Shown here in pieces: positions 52,424-60,923 of a stretch of 64,000 bases of DNA. A model generated the notes under the pieces. It saw nothing but the letters and a program-made list of their open reading frames with translations, did not search any database and was not told where the DNA came from. The DNA lies in assembly GCA_048267965.1 (NCBI GenBank), contig JBLWWK010000003.1, positions 248,001-312,000 of the forward strand. Reading direction: 5' to 3'. The position numbers and the translations under genes were made by a program. Every line of letters starts with the position of its first letter. Within the stretch, counting starts at the first letter, position 1. The DNA comes from GCA-2705995 sp048267965. Its GTDB lineage: Bacteria > Bacteroidota > Bacteroidia > Flavobacteriales_G > Salibacteraceae.

Positions 52424-53815
52424 ATGGAAGAAAAGATACATTTAAACGAGCCGATGCTAACCAATGATGCCATTGTGTTAGGATTGCTCATGGTTTTGTT
52501 AGCGCTTATTTTCTTTACGGCCAGCAGCGAAAGTAAAGGCTGGAAAAAGTTTTATAGCGTGGTTCCCAGTTTGTTGCTTTGTTATTTTCTTCCGTCTGTT
52601 TTTACCACTTTGGGCGTAATCGCTCCGTATTGGTACGATTTTTCAGAAGTAGCTGAATTCTTGGTTTCTTCGGGTTACAATTTGCCTGTGAATTGGGTAA
52701 AAGCCGATTTAATGGCAGGCATAGAATCTTTGCAACTCACCAAAGAAGATTTAAGTCCGTTCAAAAAAACTTCGCAATTGTATTATGTGGCTTCGCGCTA
52801 TTTTTTACCCGCCAGTTTGGTTTTGCTTACGTTGAGCATCAGCCTTAAAGAGTTGGTGAAGTTAGGTCCCAAAGCGCTTATAATGTTTATTACGGCTACG
52901 GTAGGGGTAATGATTGGTGGACCGCTAGCTATCTTGATTTTTCAGCAATTTGCACCCGATGTTGTGGCAGGCGAAATTTATAAAGGTATGTCTACGGTTG
53001 CCGGAAGCTGGATTGGTGGTGGCGCCAACCAAGCAGCGATGTTTGAGGTTTTTCAACCTTCTTCTAAGCTCTATTCTATCATGATTACCGTAGATGTAAT
53101 CGTGGCAGAAATCTGGATGGCTTTCTTGTTAATTGGAGTAGGGAAATCTGATAAAATCGATAAGTTCTTTAAAGCAGATGCAAGTGCTGTTACCGAATTG
53201 AAAAACAAGATGCACGAGTTTAGTCAGAAAATAGCACGCATTCCGAGCTTTACCGACTTAATTATTATTCTAGGTATAGGGCTCGGCTTTACGGGGTTAG
53301 CGCATTTAATTGGTGGAAATTTAGCAGAATTCATTGGAGAGAATTTTCCGGCACTTAAAAAGTTTTCGCTAGATTCTAAATTCTTCTGGCTTATTGTTTT
53401 AGCTACCACCTTTGGGTTAATTGGTTCGTTTACCAAGTTGAGAAATTACGAAGGAGCCGGAGCTTCAAAACTAGGAAGTGTATTTATTTACTTTTTGGTG
53501 GCTACCATTGGTATGAAAATGAATGTACTCGAAATTTTCGACAATCCCGCCTTGTTCTTGGTCGGCTTAGTTTGGATGGCCATTCACGTAGGTTTACTCT
53601 TTATTGTAGCTAAATTAATTCGCGCTCCGTATTTCTTTTTAGCGGTAGGATCCAAAGCCAACATTGGTGGAGCGGCCTCTGCGCCAGTAGTTGCTGCTGC
53701 TTTTCACCCATCTTTAGCGCCCGTAGGTGTTATTTTAGCTGTAATGGGCTACGCTTTAGGTACTTACGGTGCTTGGATTTGTGGTTTGCTTATGCAAGCG
53801 TTGGTGGCAGGGTAA
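52424..53815 (+). CDS. DUF819 family membrane protein
   Basis: A 463-residue integral membrane protein of the DUF819 (YjcL-like) family with about ten to twelve hydrophobic segments. Conserved parts include the GGPLAILIFQQF loop, GSWIGGGANQAAM and SKANIGGAASAPVVAAAFHPSLAPVGVILAVMGY. Its fold is thought to resemble secondary carriers of the Na+/glutamate (GltS) type, so it is probably a transporter; the substrate is unknown. TATTTTGG, one mismatch from a -7 box, is about 24 bases upstream. Confidence 0.87.
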   Translation: MEEKIHLNEPMLTNDAIVLGLLMVLLALIFFTASSESKGWKKFYSVVPSLLLCYFLPSVFTTLGVIAPYWYDFSEVAEFLVSSGYNLPVNWVKADLMAGIESLQLTKEDLSPFKKTSQLYYVASRYFLPASLVLLTLSISLKELVKLGPKALIMFITATVGVMIGGPLAILIFQQFAPDVVAGEIYKGMSTVAGSWIGGGANQAAMFEVFQPSSKLYSIMITVDVIVAEIWMAFLLIGVGKSDKIDKFFKADASAVTELKNKMHEFSQKIARIPSFTDLIIILGIGLGFTGLAHLIGGNLAEFIGENFPALKKFSLDSKFFWLIVLATTFGLIGSFTKLRNYEGAGASKLGSVFIYFLVATIGMKMNVLEIFDNPALFLVGLVWMAIHVGLLFIVAKLIRAPYFFLAVGSKANIGGAASAPVVAAAFHPSLAPVGVILAVMGYALGTYGAWICGLLMQALVAG

Positions 53816-53881
53816 GAAATGTGTGAAGTCGAAAACATTGATTTTCAATCTTTTCATGGTTTTTAACCGTTAATTATTTGA

Positions 53882-53889
53882 CATCTTTG
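53882..53889 (+). promoter_or_regulatory. -7 box close to the holin-like gene start
   Basis: CATCTTTG, one mismatch from TAnnTTTG, lies 4 bases before the ATG at 53894, another candidate leaderless start. Confidence 0.35.
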
Positions 53890-53893
53890 TAGT

Positions 53894-54250
53894 ATGAAGT
53901 TTTTAATTAAAATCCTTATTTCAAGTTTAGCCGTAATGGTGGCAGGTTTGCTGTTGCCAGGTGTGCATATTGAAGATTATTTTACAGGAATTGCTGTGGC
54001 GCTAATTTTGGCCTTTCTCAATGCTTTTGTAAAACCGCTGTTGGTTATTTTAACCATACCCGCTACGCTGTTTACGTTTGGTTTGTTTTTGTTGGTAATC
54101 AACGCCATTATTATTCTTTTAGCAGATTATGTGGTAGGCGGTTTCGAAGTAGACAACTTTTGGTGGGCATTGTTGTTCTCCCTTTTACTATCAATTGTTA
54201 CTTCACTTTTCGAAAGCTTAAATGGAAAGTCTAACGAAACCAAAATGTAG
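53894..54250 (+). CDS. Phage holin-like (PF04020) membrane protein
   Basis: A 118-residue membrane protein with four hydrophobic segments and the family pattern FLIKILISSLAVMVAGLLLPGVHIEDYFTGIAVALILAFLNAFVKPLLVILTIPATLFTFGLFLLVINAIIILLADYVV. The family is named for phage holins but is widespread in bacterial chromosomes; with no phage genes nearby it is not evidence of a prophage. Its function is unknown. Its end overlaps the beginning of the deacetylase-like frame. Confidence 0.85.
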   Translation: MKFLIKILISSLAVMVAGLLLPGVHIEDYFTGIAVALILAFLNAFVKPLLVILTIPATLFTFGLFLLVINAIIILLADYVVGGFEVDNFWWALLFSLLLSIVTSLFESLNGKSNETKM

Positions 54251-54263
54251 CCGTCTAGCGCCC

Positions 54264-55166
54264 TTGTTAAAAATTGCATGGCATCAAAATTACATTCATC
54301 CATTACCGGCTAACCATCGCTTTCCGATGGAGAAATACGAGTTAATTCCTGAGCAATTGCTTCACGAAGGAACCGTTTCTCATTCTAATTTCTTTACACC
54401 CAAATCATTATCGAACGCTGCGGTTTTAAGAACCCATTGTGCTGATTATTGGGATAAATTACATCGATTAGAGTTAACACCTTGAGAACAACGGAAAACC
54501 GGGTTCCTACACTCAAAAGAGTTGATAGAGCGGGAGTTAACAATCATGGAAGGAACCCTACGCGCTGCCGAATATGCCCTCGAAAATGGGGTGGGAATGA
54601 ACATCGCTGGAGGAACTCATCACGCCTTTACCAACCGGGGAGAAGGGTTTTGCTTGTTAAACGATATTGCTATTGCGGCTAACGAATTGTTGGACTCTTC
54701 TCGGGTTTCGCAGGTGCTGGTAATCGATTTAGATGTGCATCAAGGAAATGGAACTGCCCAAATTTGTGCAGAAAACAACGCTGTTTTTACGTTTAGCATG
54801 CACGGGGAAAAAAACTATCCACTCCGAAAAGAAGCCAGCGATTTAGATATTGAAATGCCCGATGGCGCCAACGATGGTTTGTACCTAAAAACACTACGAG
54901 AACTAGTGCCGCGTTTGTTTGATGAGGTTCAGCCAGATTTTGTGTTTTTTCAGAGTGGAGTAGATGTGCTTCACAACGATAAATTAGGCCGACTTGGCCT
55001 CACCATAGATGGGTGTAAACAACGCGATAAAATCGTTTTAGAGAAGTGTTTTCAAAATCAAGTTCCAGTTTGTATTAGTATGGGCGGGGGATATTCTGTG
55101 CGATTGGCAGATATTATCGAAGCGCACGCAAATACGTACCGTTTGGTGCAAGAAATTTGGTTTTAG
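54264..55166 (+). pseudogene. Histone-deacetylase-like gene with an in-frame TGA
   Basis: A class II-like histone deacetylase / acetoin-utilisation (AcuC) family protein of about 300 residues. Family motifs are WHQNYIHPLPANHRFPMEKYELI at the N-terminus, GGTHHAF, LVIDLDVHQGNGTAQI with the zinc ligands D-x-H, and FFQSGVDVLHNDKLGRLGLT; the frame is continuous except for TGA at 54483-54485 between LELTP and EQRKTGF. TTG at 54264 or ATG at 54222 is the likely start. Most relatives have a charged residue there; CGA to TGA is a one-base change. A copy of the dispersed motif lies 17 bases later (54502-54511), where GFLHS replaces the usual GFP-type sequence. It is either a recent pseudogene, a sequencing error or a readthrough gene. 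Confidence 0.75.
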
Positions 55167-55606
55167 ATGCCAAATTGACCAAAATGATAGTTGACGTGTA
55201 AATAAGTTAATCGTTTCCAGTCGTTGGCTTTCATGTTACCAAAAAGCGGATGAGGTGCCCACTTAAAATCAGGTTTTTGCTGATGGAACCGTTGAATAAT
55301 CGCGAGAAAATCACTTTTGGCTTTTTCGAACTCAACCGCTTCGGTTACTTTAAATTCTTTGGCGGTAGGTGAGCTTTTCGGAAACGACATGGGTGAATAG
55401 AGAATACCCCATTTCCCGACCGTTTTAAAGAAGATGTTTCCTAGATTTTTAACGGGCAATTCGCCTTGGGCGCTCAATAAAGCTCTGTTGAGGTGCTCTA
55501 ACATTTGCGCAGCATTCATTGTTCCCCATTTAGGTTTAGTATTCTTCTCAAGTTGAGCCAATCGTTGGGTAAAATCTGAAAGAGTAGAATTGTCTAAACG
55601 TTTCAT
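55163..55606 (-). CDS. DUF1569 (DinB-like) protein
   Basis: A 147-residue soluble protein of the DUF1569 family, a DinB-like helical bundle. The signature is FTQRLAQLEKNTKPKWGTMNAAQMLEHLNRALLSAQGEL and the C-terminal HPLFGNMKANDWKRLTYLHVNYHFGQFGI, where His residues would bind metal. The function is unknown; DinB-like folds often act as thiol- or metal-dependent transferases. It overlaps the deacetylase-like gene by 4 bases convergently and follows the DUF1684 gene by 2 bases. Confidence 0.88.
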   Translation of the reverse strand: MKRLDNSTLSDFTQRLAQLEKNTKPKWGTMNAAQMLEHLNRALLSAQGELPVKNLGNIFFKTVGKWGILYSPMSFPKSSPTAKEFKVTEAVEFEKAKSDFLAIIQRFHQQKPDFKWAPHPLFGNMKANDWKRLTYLHVNYHFGQFGI

Positions 55607-55608
55607 GC

Positions 55609-56205
55609 TTAATGTTTATATGATTTTTCTCCGGCACGTATGGCAATTTTCAACATATTGGTATCCGGAGGTATTGGGCAAGAGAACTTATAGTTATAGG
55701 CGCAATAAGGGTTGTAAGTTTTGTTGAAATCGAGAAGTATGGTTCCTTCGTTAATGTCTTTTAATTCTAGGTCTAGATAACGACCTCCGCCATAAGATTC
55801 TGCACCATTGGTGTAATCGTTAAAAGGAATAAACAATTCGGTAGAGTCTTCTACTTCTTGGTAAATAACTAATCTACAAAGGGTGTCTTTTATAGTAAAC
55901 TCAGCGGTTCCTAACGTGTAATAGAGAGGAGTTCTGTCTGTAGTAGTGGGCATTTCAATGGTTTTTTTGTGGGGTGCCGGGCTAAATTTTGCCTGTAATC
56001 GATAAGTAGAATCTACCGGGAAATATTGTAAACCCACAAAATGATCCACATCTTCTTTAAGGAGTGGAGATTCAGAAGCGTGAGCAAATTTTTTATTTTT
56101 CTCTTTTCTCAATTTCACAATTTCTTCTCGGTAAGCATCTTCGCTAGAAGAACTACAACCTGAAAAGAGAAAAACAGCCAAAACCATTGCTAACAACTTA
56201 TTCAT
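55609..56205 (-). CDS. DUF1684 lipoprotein
   Basis: A 198-residue lipoprotein (lipobox FSGC, followed by SSSSEDAYREEI) of the DUF1684 family. The family core is present: FVGLQYFPVDSTYRLQAKF, GGGRYLDLELKD and the C-terminal YNPYCAYNYKFSCPIPPDTNMLKIAIRAGEK. Function unknown. TATTTTTG (minus strand 56217-56210) is an exact -7 box only 4 bases before the ATG, so this mRNA may be leaderless. It is followed by the DUF1569 gene. Confidence 0.88.
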   Translation of the reverse strand: MNKLLAMVLAVFLFSGCSSSSEDAYREEIVKLRKEKNKKFAHASESPLLKEDVDHFVGLQYFPVDSTYRLQAKFSPAPHKKTIEMPTTTDRTPLYYTLGTAEFTIKDTLCRLVIYQEVEDSTELFIPFNDYTNGAESYGGGRYLDLELKDINEGTILLDFNKTYNPYCAYNYKFSCPIPPDTNMLKIAIRAGEKSYKH

Positions 56206-56209
56206 CTGC

Positions 56210-56251
56210 CAAAAATAAAAAAACTCGATGCCTAATTAAAGACACCGAGTT
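56210..56251 (-). promoter_or_regulatory. uvrA terminator fused to the DUF1684 promoter
   Basis: On the minus strand AACTCGGTGTC and GGCATCGAGTT form an 11-bp stem with two G-U pairs, followed by a T run (56222-56211): the terminator of uvrA. The same T run leads straight into TATTTTTG, the -7 box of the DUF1684 gene. Confidence 0.6.
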
Positions 56252-56425
56252 GTTCTTAAGGGGTTGAAATATTTTCAAGAGATCGCAGGACGTAATCAAC
56301 TTGATAGTCCAAAAGTGGGAAAAATATTCCAACCGATAAAGCTATTTTTCGTTAAAAATGGGCTATATGCTAAAAAATTACTTATTATTTACATAAATGA
56401 TGGTTGAAATAAAATCGTGCCAAAA

Positions 56426-59278
56426 TTACATCTCTAACTTTAAAAATCTTCCAGTGTGGCTATCTTCTTGATTAATAAGCTCTTCAGGCGTTCCAGTGAA
56501 AAGAATGCGACCACCAGCTTTTCCGCCTTCGGGTCCCACATCAATAATATGATCGGCCACTTTAATAATATCCATGTTGTGTTCAATCACTAAAACGGTG
56601 TTGCCCAAATCAACCAAAGACTGAAGTACTTCCAGTAAAATGCGGATGTCTTCGAAATGCAAACCGGTGGTAGGTTCATCGAGAATGTAGAAGGTATTTC
56701 CGGTGTTTTTCTTCGATAATTCAGTGGCTAATTTTACACGTTGAGCTTCACCACCACTTAAGGTAGTAGACGATTGTCCCAGCGTAATGTAACCTAAACC
56801 AACGTCTTGTAATGTTTTGATCTTTTGAATAATAGAAGGGATGTGTTCAAAAAAGGGAACCGCCTCATCAATAGTCATGTCTAACACATCGGCAATTGAT
56901 TTGCCTTTGTAACGAATTTCAAGCGTTTCGCGGTTGTAGCGTCTTCCTTGGCAGGTTTCGCACTCAACGTAAACATCTGGCAAGAAATTCATTTCAATGG
57001 TTTTTAAACCAGCGCCTTGGCAGGTTTCGCATCGTCCGCCTTTTACGTTAAACGAAAATCTACCTAGTTTGTACCCTCTAATTTTTGCTTCGGGTAGGTT
57101 AGCAAATAGTTGTCTTATATCGGTAAAAACACCTGTATACGTTGCTGGGTTCGAACGCGGTGTTCGTCCAATCGGAGATTGATCAATATCGATTACTTTA
57201 TCAACGTGATCAATGCCCGTAATTTCGGTGTAATCAAGCGGTCGCTTGCTAGAGTTGTAAAAATGCTGACTTAAAATAGGGTAGAGTGTCTCGTTAATCA
57301 ACGTAGATTTTCCAGAACCACTCACGCCTGTTACACAAATAAACTTCCCCAACGGAAAGCTAACATCTACCGATTTTAAATTATTGCCATTGGCTCCAAA
57401 AAGTTCAATGGTTTCTTCTTTACCGGCTCTTCTCTCGGTAGGAACCGTTATCTCTCTTCGTCCGTTCAAGTACTCAGAAGTGATGCTTCCCTGTTTTTGA
57501 AATTCTTCAGGTGTTCCTTCGGCAACAATTTTACCGCCATGCTCACCGGCTTTAGGACCAATGTCTAAAACATAATCGGCTTCTAGAATCATGTCTTTAT
57601 CGTGTTCTACCACAATAACAGAGTTGCCCACATCGCGTAAATCTTTTAGCGCTTGAATTAAGCGCATGTTATCACGTTGGTGCAAACCGATGCTGGGCTC
57701 ATCTAAAATATAGAGAACGCCTACGAGCTTAGAACCAATTTGAGTAGCTAATCGAATTCGTTGTGCTTCACCACCAGATAGTGTTTTAGCGCTTCTATTT
57801 AAGGTTAAGTAGTTTAAGCCTACGTCAAGTATGAAACCGATTCTACTGCGAATTTCTTTTAATACCTCTTTCGCAATGGTGTTTTGCTTTTCTGAAAGAC
57901 GATCTTCAATACCCGTAAACCATTTCTGAAGTTCATCGATATCTAAATGGGCTAATTCAGCAATGTTTTTATCGTCAATTTTAAAATTGAGCGACTCTTT
58001 TTTAAGCCGAGCGCCTTCACATTTCGGACAGTCTACCTTATTCATAAAACCTTGAGCCCAGCTGGCAAAAGACTTGGTAGGTTTGTCTTGGTATTGGTTA
58101 ATAATGTAATTAACAACCCCTTCGAAATTGATGCTGTAATCTTTGCTTACGCCTAATTCACTGTTCTGAACCGTAAACTTTTCGTTAGAACCATAAAGAA
58201 TTACTTGCATGGCTTCTTCAGAAATTTCACCAACAGGAGTGGTTAGTTTAAAGCCGTATTTCTCTCCAATGGTGGCTACTTGCTTAAAAACCCAGTTGTT
58301 TTTGTATTCGCCCAAAGGGGCAATTCCACCGCGCTTAATCGATAAGCTAATATCTGGAACAACTTTATCTAAATCAATTTCTGATACTTCTCCTAAACCG
58401 TTACATTTTGAACACGCTCCGTAAGGCGAGTTAAAAGAGAAAATATTGGGAGCAGGATCGTCATACGCAATACCAGTGGTAGGGCACATGTAATTACGAG
58501 AAAAATGCCTTAGCTCGTTATCGTCAAAGTCGAGCACCATCATGGTACCGTTTCCTTGTTTCATGGCAGCTTGTAAACTCGATTGTAAACGAGCACGATA
58601 ATCTTGTTTTACCGCCATTCTATCAATTACGATTTCGATATCGTGCACTTTGTATCGATCGGTTTTCATACCGCGAACAATGTCTTTCACTTCACCATCT
58701 ACCCGAACTTTCAGGTAACCTTTTTTGGCAATGTTTTCGAAAAGTTCACGGTAATGGCCTTTTCTACCGCGTACAACAGGAGCCAGAATTAGAATTCGTT
58801 TCTCTTCGTATTTGTCAAAAATAAGATCGAGAATTTGCTCATCGCTGTATTTTACCATGCGCTCACCCGTTTTGTAAGAAAACGGCTCTCCTGCTCTTGC
58901 AAACAAGAGACGCATAAAATCGTAAATCTCCGTAATGGTTCCTACCGTTGAGCGAGGACTCTTATTTACCGTTTTTTGCTCGATAGAAATTACTGGAGCC
59001 AGCCCCGTAATTTTATCCATATCGGGGCGTTCCATGTTGCCCAAGAATTGACGAGCATAAGCAGAGAAACTCTCAATATATCTGCGCTGACCTTCAGCGT
59101 AAATAGTATCGAAAGCTAATGAAGATTTCCCAGAGCCAGACAACCCAGTAATGGTTACCAGTTTCTCTCTAGGAATGCGCACATCAATGTTTTTCAAATT
59201 GTGCGCGCGAGCTCCAAATACCTCTAGATATTGCTCTTCTGTTATGTCTTCTGTACGGTTTTTATCGAGTTCCTTCAT
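56426..59278 (-). CDS. uvrA: Excinuclease ABC subunit A
   Basis: The 950-residue DNA-damage recognition ATPase of nucleotide excision repair. It has two ABC halves, each with a Walker A (GLSGSGKSS near 45 and GVSGSGKST near 647), ABC signature LSGGEAQR in both halves, and zinc-finger Cys clusters (CSKCNGLG, CPKCEGARL and CETCQGAGL/CETCQGRRY). The conserved NKSPRSTVGTITEIYDF carries a motif copy (58937) read as V-G-T, and another copy (57437) is V-P-T in the linker. A -7 box TACCTTTG is on the minus strand at 59305-59298. Length is typical. Confidence 0.97.
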   Translation of the reverse strand: MKELDKNRTEDITEEQYLEVFGARAHNLKNIDVRIPREKLVTITGLSGSGKSSLAFDTIYAEGQRRYIESFSAYARQFLGNMERPDMDKITGLAPVISIEQKTVNKSPRSTVGTITEIYDFMRLLFARAGEPFSYKTGERMVKYSDEQILDLIFDKYEEKRILILAPVVRGRKGHYRELFENIAKKGYLKVRVDGEVKDIVRGMKTDRYKVHDIEIVIDRMAVKQDYRARLQSSLQAAMKQGNGTMMVLDFDDNELRHFSRNYMCPTTGIAYDDPAPNIFSFNSPYGACSKCNGLGEVSEIDLDKVVPDISLSIKRGGIAPLGEYKNNWVFKQVATIGEKYGFKLTTPVGEISEEAMQVILYGSNEKFTVQNSELGVSKDYSINFEGVVNYIINQYQDKPTKSFASWAQGFMNKVDCPKCEGARLKKESLNFKIDDKNIAELAHLDIDELQKWFTGIEDRLSEKQNTIAKEVLKEIRSRIGFILDVGLNYLTLNRSAKTLSGGEAQRIRLATQIGSKLVGVLYILDEPSIGLHQRDNMRLIQALKDLRDVGNSVIVVEHDKDMILEADYVLDIGPKAGEHGGKIVAEGTPEEFQKQGSITSEYLNGRREITVPTERRAGKEETIELFGANGNNLKSVDVSFPLGKFICVTGVSGSGKSTLINETLYPILSQHFYNSSKRPLDYTEITGIDHVDKVIDIDQSPIGRTPRSNPATYTGVFTDIRQLFANLPEAKIRGYKLGRFSFNVKGGRCETCQGAGLKTIEMNFLPDVYVECETCQGRRYNRETLEIRYKGKSIADVLDMTIDEAVPFFEHIPSIIQKIKTLQDVGLGYITLGQSSTTLSGGEAQRVKLATELSKKNTGNTFYILDEPTTGLHFEDIRILLEVLQSLVDLGNTVLVIEHNMDIIKVADHIIDVGPEGGKAGGRILFTGTPEELINQEDSHTGRFLKLEM

Positions 59279-59297
59279 GCCTTATTGAACAAGGCTG

Positions 59298-59305
59298 CAA
59301 AGGTA
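59298..59305 (-). promoter_or_regulatory. uvrA -7 box
   Basis: TACCTTTG (minus strand), an exact TAnnTTTG match, 20 bases before the uvrA ATG. Confidence 0.55.
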
Positions 59306-59340
59306 CGGTTTTGAAAACTCTGAGTTAAGGCGCTAACTAC

Positions 59341-60297
59341 TTAATTTTTATGCATTACCATTTCGAGCGATTTTTCGGTAGGAACCAAAATCTCGTAGGT
59401 TTTGCCTTTTGAGTTCACGAGTTGATTTTTCCTTAACCACGGATTCAATCCTTTTAAAACCTTGTAGTTAATCTTTTGGTCAAGAGCGAATTGTGCTAAG
59501 TTGTTAATGGAAGTGTCAACCTGTAAAGCCTGAGTTTCTACGTTTTTCCACAAATCTTTTTGGCGATAGTTAAAACCGAAATCTTCGGGCTGAGATAAAA
59601 TAGTTTTGGCGGCTAAAATGCGAAATACATAACGTCCTGTTTCTTCATTAAGCAGTAAATCGTAATAATCGCTAACCATTTGTTTATTCAATTGACGATT
59701 TAAACCATTTCTTCCCATGTTGTAAGAAGCCGCAGCTAAGGTCCAACTATTAAACTGCTCATAAGCATCTTTCAGGTATTCACAAGCTGCTTCGGTGGCT
59801 TTTTCAACGTGGTAACGTTCGTCAACTTGGCTGTTAATTTCTAAACCGAGGTCTTTCCCGGTTCCTTCCATTATTTGCCAAAAACCTACTGCTCCAGCTG
59901 GTGATACAACTTGCGTTAAGCCGCTTTCAATCAAGGCTAAGTATTTAAAATCTTCTGGCACTCCATTTTTCTTCAAAATGGGCTCAATGATGGGAAACCA
60001 CTTTTTTGATCTTTTTATATACAGTAGCGTATTGCTTTGCCAGTAAGTATTTACCAACAATTCACGATCTAGCCGCTCACAAATATCGAGTAGCTGTAGG
60101 GGCACTTCTTCACCGGCCAACGAAATGGTTTCAGGAATATTTAACGAGTAAATTTTATAATCTCGCTGAAACTTTTCTTGATGAGAAATATCTTCTGCTG
60201 TTTTGGTAGTGGTAGAACTAAAAAAGTGAGAAACAGCTACGCTGCCCACTGTAATGATAACTCCAATAAAAAGGGAATACAAAGCTCTATTTTTCAT
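59341..60297 (-). CDS. Lytic transglycosylase (SLT family)
   Basis: A 318-residue membrane-anchored peptidoglycan lytic transglycosylase. ATG at 60297 is preferred (MKNRALYSLFIGVIITVGSV is a membrane anchor); it overlaps the end of rfbC by 11 bases, suggesting translational coupling. The SLT domain has catalytic Glu124 in YLALIESGLTQVVSPAGAVGFWQIMEGTGK and the conserved ERYHVEKATEAACEYL and AAASYNMGRNG segments. It cleaves the glycan backbone to 1,6-anhydro products; the family also serves secretion-system assembly. The C-terminal motif copy (59377) writes V-P-T. Confidence 0.88.
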   Translation of the reverse strand: MKNRALYSLFIGVIITVGSVAVSHFFSSTTTKTAEDISHQEKFQRDYKIYSLNIPETISLAGEEVPLQLLDICERLDRELLVNTYWQSNTLLYIKRSKKWFPIIEPILKKNGVPEDFKYLALIESGLTQVVSPAGAVGFWQIMEGTGKDLGLEINSQVDERYHVEKATEAACEYLKDAYEQFNSWTLAAASYNMGRNGLNRQLNKQMVSDYYDLLLNEETGRYVFRILAAKTILSQPEDFGFNYRQKDLWKNVETQALQVDTSINNLAQFALDQKINYKVLKGLNPWLRKNQLVNSKGKTYEILVPTEKSLEMVMHKN

Positions 60298-60841
60298 ACA
60301 CGAAAGGACTTTCAAAGTCGCTAAGTTTTGGGTTTAAATGATCTTTTTCTGATAGAATAGGTGTTTCAACTCTCCAGTCTATCGATAGGGCAGGGTCGTT
60401 CCATAAAACTCCACCTTCAGATGGTTTATTGTATAAGTTAGAACACTTGTAAAAAAAGATAGTTTCGTCTGCCAATGTAGCAAATCCATGGGCAAAACCT
60501 TTAGGAACAAACAGTTGCAATTTGTTGCTTTCGTTTACTTCTACGCTGTATGCTTGGCCATACGTTGGCGAACCTTTGCGAATATCTACCGCAACATCTA
60601 AAACGCTTCCTTTAATTACTCGAATTAGCTTGTCTTGCGCATGAGGAGGAGCTTGAAAATGCAAACCTCTTACTACACCAGCCTGCGACATGCTTTGGTT
60701 ATCTTGAATAAAATCAACATCAATGCCTAAGTCTTTGAATTTTTGCTGACTGTACGATTCGTAAAAATAACCGCGTTGATCTTCAAAAACAGTGGGTTCA
60801 ATTAACTTTAAACCGGGCATTGGTTCTTCTACTAATTTCAT
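60287..60841 (-). CDS. rfbC: dTDP-4-dehydrorhamnose 3,5-epimerase
   Basis: A 184-residue cupin-fold epimerase (RmlC) that epimerises dTDP-6-deoxy-4-hexulose in dTDP-rhamnose synthesis for surface polysaccharide. Catalytic His61 is in VRGLHFQAPPHAQDK, and the conserved FVPKGFAHGFATL and WRVETPILSEKD segments are present. Start at MKLVEEPMPGLKLIEPTVFEDQRGYF fits the family. No rfbA, rfbB or rfbD is in the window. It leads the transcript with the lytic transglycosylase gene. Confidence 0.95.
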   Translation of the reverse strand: MKLVEEPMPGLKLIEPTVFEDQRGYFYESYSQQKFKDLGIDVDFIQDNQSMSQAGVVRGLHFQAPPHAQDKLIRVIKGSVLDVAVDIRKGSPTYGQAYSVEVNESNKLQLFVPKGFAHGFATLADETIFFYKCSNLYNKPSEGGVLWNDPALSIDWRVETPILSEKDHLNPKLSDFESPFVYEK

Positions 60842-60923
60842 ATTTCGGTTTTATCGAGTTGTCAAAAAATAAGCTGCTTAGGCTCAAAACAAACATACTA
60901 ATTCGCAGGGAGCCACTGTGGCA

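Noticed and set aside
53894..54250. Prophage based on a holin-like gene
   Set aside because: A single PF04020 membrane protein that is common on chromosomes; no capsid, tail, integrase or att site nearby.
54483..54485. Selenocysteine or TGA-as-Trp at the deacetylase TGA
   Set aside because: TGA ends other genes here, no Sec gene or stem-loop was seen, and relatives have a charged residue rather than Cys or Trp.
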